A stretch of DNA of 12,108 nucleotides from the NCBI GenBank assembly GCA_013698165.1, contig JACCVN010000298.1:1-12108 (forward strand), read 5' to 3'. Positions within the stretch are counted from its first letter, which is position 1. Every line of letters starts with the position of its first letter. The position numbers were made by a program, and so were the translations under genes. Below the pieces are notes generated by a model. The model was given only the letters and a program-made list of their open reading frames with translations. It had not been told where the DNA came from and did no database searches. Below, one piece after another: positions 7,233 through 12,108 of this stretch. The DNA is from Parachlamydiaceae bacterium. GTDB lineage: Bacteria; Chlamydiota; Chlamydiia; Chlamydiales; Parachlamydiaceae.

Positions 7233-8090
7233 TTAAAAAATGGGCTTCACAATGTCTAAAGGGATCGCTATGCTGACAGCAGTGATCAGTACAAGTGACA
7301 GTTGAAACATCTGTTTCCCCCAAACTTGATCATTATCGGTGCTAAAGCCTTTAAGGCATAACCAAAGCCATGCAAACCCGGAAACAAGCGCTACGGCAAG
7401 GTAGACATACCCTGTGTAATTGAAGATGGTTAGAAGGGTGGAAGCGGCAATATAGGCCAGAATATAAAGTACCATATGAATTTTGGTTCTAAGCATCCCT
7501 TTTTTGATCGGTAGAAGGGGAAGTCCCGCAGCCTTATAATCGTTAAAGCGGTATAGGGCGATGGAGAAAAAATGGGGCATCTGCCAGAGGACTAACATCG
7601 TAAATAAAATGATAGCTCCCGCGTCAAAATCGTTGCTCACAGCGCAATATCCAACGACGGGAGGAATTGCTCCTGCAATACTTCCGATGGCAGTTCCATA
7701 AATTGTATGACTCTTCCACATGCTGTAGAGGATCACATAAACAAAAAAACCTACAGCGGCAACAAAGACAGTTAGGGTGTTGGTTGTCAATGCCAGGACT
7801 ATTGTCCCAAGAATCCCTAGAACTGATGCGAAGATAATCGCATTTCTACCTGTAATGATTCCAGTCACAAGCGAACGGTTTTTAGTGCGTTCCATTTTAC
7901 GATCTATCGGTATGTCGATGTAATTATTAAAGACACAGGCAGAGGCCATAATAAAAGCGAGGCCAAGAAGAGTCTCGAAAAATAGTAAATAATTAACAAC
8001 CCCTTTAGAGGCAAGTAAAAATCCTGCTGCAAGGGTCACGAGATTTCCCAAAATAATTCCGGGCTTGGTGATCAGTAGGTAGTTTATCAT
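7233..8090 (-). CDS. cyoE: Protohaem IX farnesyltransferase (haem O synthase)
   Basis: A 285-residue integral membrane prenyltransferase (UbiA superfamily) that transfers farnesyl from farnesyl diphosphate to haem B, making the haem O that CyoB needs. E. coli CyoE is about 296 residues. Both Asp-rich motifs are present. The first is NNYIDIPIDRKMERTKNR (55-72), with D59 and D63 for Mg-diphosphate binding. The second is DYKAAGLPLLP (184-194), preceded by WQMPHFF (169-175). Seven or more hydrophobic helices span the length. The ATG overlaps the cyoD stop by four bases (ATGA), so translation is coupled. It is the last gene of the operon, the usual position in cyoABCDE. A ctaB role in haem A synthesis is unlikely because no cytochrome c oxidase genes are nearby. 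Confidence 0.95.
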   Translation of the reverse strand: MINYLLITKPGIILGNLVTLAAGFLLASKGVVNYLLFFETLLGLAFIMASACVFNNYIDIPIDRKMERTKNRSLVTGIITGRNAIIFASVLGILGTIVLALTTNTLTVFVAAVGFFVYVILYSMWKSHTIYGTAIGSIAGAIPPVVGYCAVSNDFDAGAIILFTMLVLWQMPHFFSIALYRFNDYKAAGLPLLPIKKGMLRTKIHMVLYILAYIAASTLLTIFNYTGYVYLAVALVSGFAWLWLCLKGFSTDNDQVWGKQMFQLSLVLITAVSIAIPLDIVKPIF

Positions 8091-8443
8091 TTTGATTCCA
8101 TGACCATATTTAACATTACGCGGTCATTGAGATCATTCATAATCCACAAAGACCCCAAGGCAATAATTAATAACACCAACACCATGAAGTAAAATACTAT
8201 AGATTCCCAACGGGGCTTTGCTTCCTGGCCCAAATGCATAAAAAATAATAATTGAAAGATTGCTTGTATAAGGGCAAGGGCCACAATTGCATATACTAAG
8301 GCGGTTCCTGTAAGCTGTTTGGTAATTACAAGAATAAAGGAAATTCCTGTTAATACCAACGAAGCTATGAAACCTATCACATATGCCTTCAGGCTTCCAT
8401 GCCACTCTTTTTTGATCTCACTTAAACTGAGTTCTTCGCTCAT
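8087..8443 (-). CDS. cyoD: Cytochrome bo3 ubiquinol oxidase subunit IV
   Basis: A 118-residue membrane protein with three helices (about 19-41, 46-71 and 81-103), the size and layout of CyoD (109 residues in E. coli). Subunit IV has no cofactor and helps assemble or stabilise the CuB site of subunit I. The family pattern is visible in QLLFFMHLG (64-72) near the end of helix 2 and SLWIMNDLN (98-106) at the end of helix 3. The N-terminus is charged (SEIKKEW) and expected in the cytoplasm. Its start is one base after the cyoC stop and its stop overlaps the cyoE start. The frame at 8405-8133 in the same strand is a shadow. Confidence 0.93.
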   Translation of the reverse strand: MSEELSLSEIKKEWHGSLKAYVIGFIASLVLTGISFILVITKQLTGTALVYAIVALALIQAIFQLLFFMHLGQEAKPRWESIVFYFMVLVLLIIALGSLWIMNDLNDRVMLNMVMESK

Positions 8444-8444
8444 A

Positions 8445-9068
8445 TCAGATCACTCCCATCAGGTAGACAAATGTAAATATGAAAATCCAAATTAAATCTA
8501 GAAAATGCCAGAACATGCTAAAGACCACAAGCCTGCGGAAAGTGTGAACTGTCACTCCCCAATACATGAGCTGTCCAATCAGCACCGCCATCCATAACAA
8601 TCCTACAGAAACATGCAGCCCATGAGTGCCTACAAGTGTGAAGAAAGAGGATAAGAAAGCGCTTTCTTTCCAGCTATGCCCTTCATGAATAAGGTGTTTA
8701 AATTCATGAAATTCCATTGATATGAAGATCGCGCCCAACATAAAAGTGACGGCCAGCCAGCCAATAATATGTTTTGTTCGATTTTTCAATGATGCCAGCA
8801 TCGCAAGACCGCAGGTGACGGTACTGCAGAGCAAAATCATTGTCTCGCTAAATGCCAGAGGGAGACTAAAGAGCTCCTGTGAAGTGGCACCACCAAAAGT
8901 ACTGTTATGCAGTACCGCATAAGTGGCAAACAGAGTCGCAAACAAGATACAGTCGGTCATTAGATACATCCAAAATCCCAATACGGTTTTAGAAAAAGTA
9001 TCTTGGTGACTGTCCGGGTAACTTGTATCCGCATGGGGATCGCTAGTGTGGTATACTGGTTGGATCAT
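8445..9068 (-). CDS. cyoC: Cytochrome bo3 ubiquinol oxidase subunit III
   Basis: A 207-residue subunit III of the haem-copper oxidase family (204 in E. coli). It has five predicted helices (about 28-52, 70-93, 100-120, 138-162 and 183-205), the CyoC layout rather than the seven-helix form of many cytochrome c oxidases. Family motifs include SMEFHEF (118-124), FFTLVGTHGLHVSVGLLWM (142-160) and WHFLDLIWIFIFTFVY (187-202). The subunit contains no metal and stabilises subunit I. The His-rich N-terminus (HTSDPHADTSYPDSH) is a soluble cytoplasmic tail. Its ATG overlaps the cyoB stop by four bases, so translation should be coupled. Confidence 0.95.
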   Translation of the reverse strand: MIQPVYHTSDPHADTSYPDSHQDTFSKTVLGFWMYLMTDCILFATLFATYAVLHNSTFGGATSQELFSLPLAFSETMILLCSTVTCGLAMLASLKNRTKHIIGWLAVTFMLGAIFISMEFHEFKHLIHEGHSWKESAFLSSFFTLVGTHGLHVSVGLLWMAVLIGQLMYWGVTVHTFRRLVVFSMFWHFLDLIWIFIFTFVYLMGVI

Positions 9069-11035
9069 TTTACTTTTTTCCCTTTGATGCGAGCTTGTTC
9101 CATTGCTTGGACTTCTTTTGCCGTAATGAGTAAATGTTCATCTTCACCTGAAAGGCGAATGATCAAACAAACGATCGTCGCAATTAAGCTGACAAGTGCA
9201 AGCCAAAAGATGTGCCATACCATTGCAAAGCCAAAAACTAAGCTAATGAGCCCAATAATAAGACCCATGGGTGTATTTTGCGGAAGATGGATATCTTCAT
9301 ATCCCACTTCCGGTTTTGGGGCGAGCCCCCTTTTAATGGCCCAAAGAGGATCTAATTGATCGACTGTAGGTATAATTGCAAAATTATAGATTGGAGGAGG
9401 TGAGGGGATCGACCACTCCAAAGTTCTGCCATTCCACGGATCGCCAGTGGTGTCTAAGTTTTTTTTTCTATCCTTAATGCTTTTATAGAGACCGTAAGCT
9501 TGGATTGTCACCCCGCATAAAATAATTAATGCTCCAATTCCTACTAATACAAACATTGGATGCCAACCGGTGGAAGCGGCATAGTGGTCCAACCGCCGCG
9601 TCGCTCCCATAAAGCCAAGCATGTAAAGGGGCATGAATGCAAGTAAGAATCCTCCAAACCAGCACCAAAATGCATATACGTTCAATCTTTCACTCAGGAA
9701 AAAGCCTGTGACCTTTGGAAACCAATATGTGAATCCTGAGAAGAATCCAAAGAGCAAGCCCCCAATGACCATGCCATGGAAGTGCGCAATTAAAAATAAG
9801 CTGTTATGTGCTTGATAGTCCACCGGCGGTGCTGAAAGCAAAATGCCTGTCATTCCTCCAATGGTAAAATTGAGCACGAAAGCAAAAAACCATAACATCG
9901 GTGAGGTGAAGTGGACACGTCCACGATATTTTGTAAACAGCCAATTAAAAATTTTAACTCCCGTAGGAATTGCTATCAGCATTGTCATGATTCCAAAAAA
10001 CGCATTCACCTTAGGGCTTGCACCCATAGTAAAGAAGTGATGCAGCCAAACGATGAATGAAAGGAAAGTGATAATCACTAGCGCCCAAACCATGGAAACA
10101 TAACCAAAAAGGCGTTTTTCTGAAAACGTCGGCACAACTTCAGAAAAGATGCCGAAGGCGGGCAAAATAAGGATGTAAACTTCGGGATGTCCCCAAGCCC
10201 AAATGAGGTTCACATACATCATTGGATTGCCCCCATTGCCGGAGGTAAAGAAATTCATGCCCATATAACGGTCTAATGTAAGAAGCGCGAGTGTTGCTGT
10301 TAGAATAGGAAAAGCAAATATCACTAGCACCATCGAGCATAAAGAGCTCCATACAAATATGGGCATCTTCATGAATGTCATACCTGGACAGCGCATTTTT
10401 AGGATTGTCACCAAGAAATTTATGCCTGACATCGTACTTCCAATCCCTGCAATCTGTACAATCCAGATCCAATAATCCACACCTTCTCCCGGGCTATACT
10501 CTAGTTCGGAAAGTGGTGGATAAGCAAGCCAACCTGCGGCAGAGAACTTTCCAACGGCAAGGGATATAATCGATAAGGTGGCTGCGGATGCAAAAAGCCA
10601 AAAGCCTAGTGCATTTAAAAAGGGATAAGCGACATCTCTGGCCCCTATCTGTAGGGGAATAATCAGATTCATAATTCCAATGACGACACCCATTCCTACA
10701 AAGAAGATCATCGTGGTCCCATGCGCGGAAAAAATCTCCTGGAAGTGCCCAGATGATATAAAACCATGCGCGTCTCCTACAGAAAGGGCTTGCTGGAGGC
10801 GCATCATCAGTGCGTCAGAGAATCCCTTAAAAAACATGAGCAGGGCAACAATGATATACATCAGGCCAATTCTTTTATGGTCCACAGTGGTAAGCCACTC
10901 ATCCCAAAGCCATTTCCACTTTTTATAGTAGGTAATAAGGCCCATGATTCCAAGGCCCGAAAGAATCATCATGAAGACTGCAAAATTCTGGCTTGCTTCA
11001 TGATGGAAAGCATCTATGGTTAATTTGCCAAACAT
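9065..11035 (-). CDS. cyoB: Cytochrome bo3 ubiquinol oxidase subunit I (haem-copper catalytic subunit)
   Basis: A 656-residue inner-membrane catalytic subunit (E. coli CyoB, 663) that oxidises ubiquinol, reduces O2 to water and pumps protons. All metal ligands are visible: H105 and H420 for low-spin haem b, H283, H332 and H333 for CuB, H418 for haem o3. Y287, the Tyr cross-linked to H283, is in WGHPEVY. Proton-path residues are conserved: D134 (GARDVAYP), N141 and E285 in the D-channel, K361 (PTGVKIF) in the K-channel. At the high-affinity quinone site, D74 and H97 are kept but E. coli R71 is K70 and Q101 is E100. The extra C-terminal region with a paired helix (about 590-635) fits CyoB rather than cytochrome c oxidase. 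It starts seven bases after the cyoA stop with AAGGGA upstream. Confidence 0.97.
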   Translation of the reverse strand: MFGKLTIDAFHHEASQNFAVFMMILSGLGIMGLITYYKKWKWLWDEWLTTVDHKRIGLMYIIVALLMFFKGFSDALMMRLQQALSVGDAHGFISSGHFQEIFSAHGTTMIFFVGMGVVIGIMNLIIPLQIGARDVAYPFLNALGFWLFASAATLSIISLAVGKFSAAGWLAYPPLSELEYSPGEGVDYWIWIVQIAGIGSTMSGINFLVTILKMRCPGMTFMKMPIFVWSSLCSMVLVIFAFPILTATLALLTLDRYMGMNFFTSGNGGNPMMYVNLIWAWGHPEVYILILPAFGIFSEVVPTFSEKRLFGYVSMVWALVIITFLSFIVWLHHFFTMGASPKVNAFFGIMTMLIAIPTGVKIFNWLFTKYRGRVHFTSPMLWFFAFVLNFTIGGMTGILLSAPPVDYQAHNSLFLIAHFHGMVIGGLLFGFFSGFTYWFPKVTGFFLSERLNVYAFWCWFGGFLLAFMPLYMLGFMGATRRLDHYAASTGWHPMFVLVGIGALIILCGVTIQAYGLYKSIKDRKKNLDTTGDPWNGRTLEWSIPSPPPIYNFAIIPTVDQLDPLWAIKRGLAPKPEVGYEDIHLPQNTPMGLIIGLISLVFGFAMVWHIFWLALVSLIATIVCLIIRLSGEDEHLLITAKEVQAMEQARIKGKKVK

Positions 11036-11042
11036 AACTGAC

Positions 11043-11942
11043 TTATTTCCCTTTCTGTTTAGGCATATATTTCATAAGGACTTGATTAAAGAGATCGTTG
11101 TCTTTTAATTGATAAATTTCTACGGGATTATTTTGCGTTGGTGCAGCCAACTCAGAATATCCTTTAAAATTAAGTTCATTTGAAGAACTTTTGGCCTTTT
11201 CAACCCATTTAAGGTACTCATCTTCTGTGGAAGCTTTAGCAATAAATGTCATGCCTGCAAACCCTTCTCCGCTTAGATTTGCTGAAGATCCTGGGAATTC
11301 TCCTGTCTCATCCGCAATTAAATGTAATTCAGTTTTCATGTTCGGCATTGCATAGATTTGTCCCCCCAAATGAGGAATCCAAAAAGAGTTCATAGGTGCA
11401 TCTGCAGTGATTTCGAAATGGATAGGGACTTTTTCCGGAAACTGCACAAAATTGACAGTGGCAATATTTTCTTCTGGATATATAAATAACCATTTCCATT
11501 GCAGGGCGACAACTTGGATAGTCTTTGTCTTTTTGTCTGATACAATTGGTCTATAAGGATCTAATTCGTAGGTTTTTATCCATGTCAATGTTCCAACAAT
11601 TAAAGTGAGAGCGATAGGAATGCCCCACCAAAAGAACTCTGCAAGATAGCTGTCGACTAAGTCCGGGTCATATTTAGCATCTGATTTCGGGTTTTGAGCG
11701 CTGTATTTCCAAGAAAAAATAAAAGTAAAAAAGTACACAGGCAGGATAACCAGGAGCATTATTGCTTGGATAATCAACAATAAATTGCGCTCTTCAAGTG
11801 CAATTGCACCTTTGGGGAACAGGACGGCAATTTGATCGCGAAATTGAAGGATTGTTAAAGGCTGCATCAATAGGAAAATGAGTAGGATAATCCCTGTAAA
11901 TAACAGCAAAAAAGGTACGAATCTTTTGCCCTTCATCAACAT
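11043..11942 (-). CDS. cyoA: Cytochrome bo3 ubiquinol oxidase subunit II
   Basis: A 299-residue subunit II from the start preferred here. Hydrophobic segments lie at about 8-26, 53-78 and 105-121, followed by a periplasmic cupredoxin domain from about 139. Motifs include LQWKWLFIYPEENIATVN (147-164), MNSFWIPHLGGQIYAMPNM (184-202) and LSGEGFAGMTF (223-233). The Cys, His and Met ligands of a CuA centre are absent, the mark of a quinol oxidase. Unlike E. coli CyoA there is no lipobox cysteine after the first helix, so that helix is probably an uncleaved anchor. The ATG at 11942 has AAAGGGG eight bases upstream. The longer frame from 11978 adds 12 residues, lacks a well-placed ribosome binding site and is preceded by a stop codon. 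First gene of the operon. Confidence 0.95.
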   Translation of the reverse strand: MLMKGKRFVPFLLLFTGIILLIFLLMQPLTILQFRDQIAVLFPKGAIALEERNLLLIIQAIMLLVILPVYFFTFIFSWKYSAQNPKSDAKYDPDLVDSYLAEFFWWGIPIALTLIVGTLTWIKTYELDPYRPIVSDKKTKTIQVVALQWKWLFIYPEENIATVNFVQFPEKVPIHFEITADAPMNSFWIPHLGGQIYAMPNMKTELHLIADETGEFPGSSANLSGEGFAGMTFIAKASTEDEYLKWVEKAKSSSNELNFKGYSELAAPTQNNPVEIYQLKDNDLFNQVLMKYMPKQKGK

Positions 11943-11950
11943 TCTTAAGA

Positions 11951-11957
11951 CCCCTTT
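11951..11957 (-). promoter_or_regulatory. Ribosome binding site deciding the cyoA start
   Basis: On the minus strand AAAGGGG lies eight bases ahead of the ATG at 11942. The nearest purine-rich site for the longer start at 11978 is GAGG at 11996-11999, 17 bases away. The product from 11942 begins MLMKGKRF, a normal basic n-region before the first helix. Confidence 0.6.
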
Positions 11958-11983
11958 AGATGTGATTACATAATTCATTCATA

Positions 11984-12012
11984 ATTATGCAATTGCCTCT
12001 TTTTGGTAGTAA
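11984..12012 (-). promoter_or_regulatory. Weak promoter candidate for the cyo operon
   Basis: On the minus strand TTACTA (12012-12007) and CATAAT (11989-11984) are separated by 17 bases. The -10 box matches five of six consensus positions and the -35 box about three. Transcription would begin near 11976, inside the codon of the longer cyoA start, giving a leader of about 35 bases for the start at 11942. A second possibility is TTGCAT with TGTAAT slightly downstream. No recognisable redox-regulator operator was found. Confidence 0.25.
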
Positions 12013-12038
12013 CCGTTATTTAATGAGGTTTTCCTTTC

Positions 12039-12071
12039 ATATACCTTCCCAAGCTAAGTTTTGGGGTATAT
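12039..12071. other. Imperfect hairpin or palindrome upstream of cyoA
   Basis: ATATACC (12039-12045) pairs with GGTATAT (12065-12071), and CCAA (12049-12052) with TTGG (12061-12064), leaving a three-base bulge and an eight-base loop. No T-run follows on either strand, so it is not an obvious terminator. It may be an operator or a structure in an upstream transcript. No gene is seen between it and the window end. Confidence 0.35.
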
Positions 12072-12108
12072 ACGCTGTTTTCAAACTTTCATTATGTGCT
12101 GTGGTAAG

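Noticed and set aside
8722..11023. Plus-strand and alternative minus-strand ORFs across cyoB and cyoC
   Set aside because: They overlap strongly conserved oxidase genes; their residues are antisense or frame-shifted readings of those genes.

Overview
The window is an AT-rich bacterial chromosome segment. It carries two gene blocks that converge on a repeat-rich spacer without genes. The species cannot be read directly. The M24 aminopeptidase P resembles the chlamydial enzyme, and it sits beside a giant coiled-coil membrane protein, a HAF-repeat propeller protein and a complete proteobacterial-type cytochrome bo3 operon. Together these best fit an environmental Chlamydia-like bacterium (Parachlamydiales). 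This is inference (about 50-60%); a Legionella-like gammaproteobacterium is the main alternative.

Left block, plus strand (about 1-6279). First is a metallo-aminopeptidase of the Xaa-Pro family with all five metal ligands (104-1213). After a 254-base AT-rich leader with two small hairpins comes a 1229-residue protein (1468-5157). It has a short basic cytoplasmic N-terminus, one membrane segment and about 1100 residues of nearly proline-free coiled coil. Its second half is built from alternating 53- and 63-residue modules. Eighteen bases downstream, and in the same reading frame, lies a 367-residue secreted protein with seven HAF-type propeller motifs (5176-6279). The last two genes probably form one transcription unit of unknown function.

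Centre (6280-7232). About 950 bases hold no convincing gene. The left part is a mosaic repeat: two direct copies of a roughly 108-base segment, the second continuing into a 118-base arm that recurs inverted at 6749-6866 (about 92% identical, no gaps). Each arm contains its own hairpins. Open frames across the repeat are incidental.

Right block, minus strand (11942 down to 7233). The order is cyoA, cyoB, cyoC, cyoD, cyoE: subunits II, I, III and IV of a haem-copper ubiquinol oxidase plus haem O synthase. The genes overlap by four bases or are 1-7 bases apart, so they are one translationally coupled operon. CyoB keeps all haem, CuB and proton-channel residues, and CyoA lacks the CuA site. The complex should therefore oxidise quinol rather than cytochrome c, reduce oxygen to water and pump protons. 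The cyoA start is probably 36 bases inside the longest frame. Upstream of it are a weak promoter candidate and a long imperfect hairpin.

I see no defence system, CRISPR array, tRNA, rRNA or intact transposase. The least explained items are the modular coiled-coil protein with its in-frame propeller neighbour, and the inverted-repeat element.
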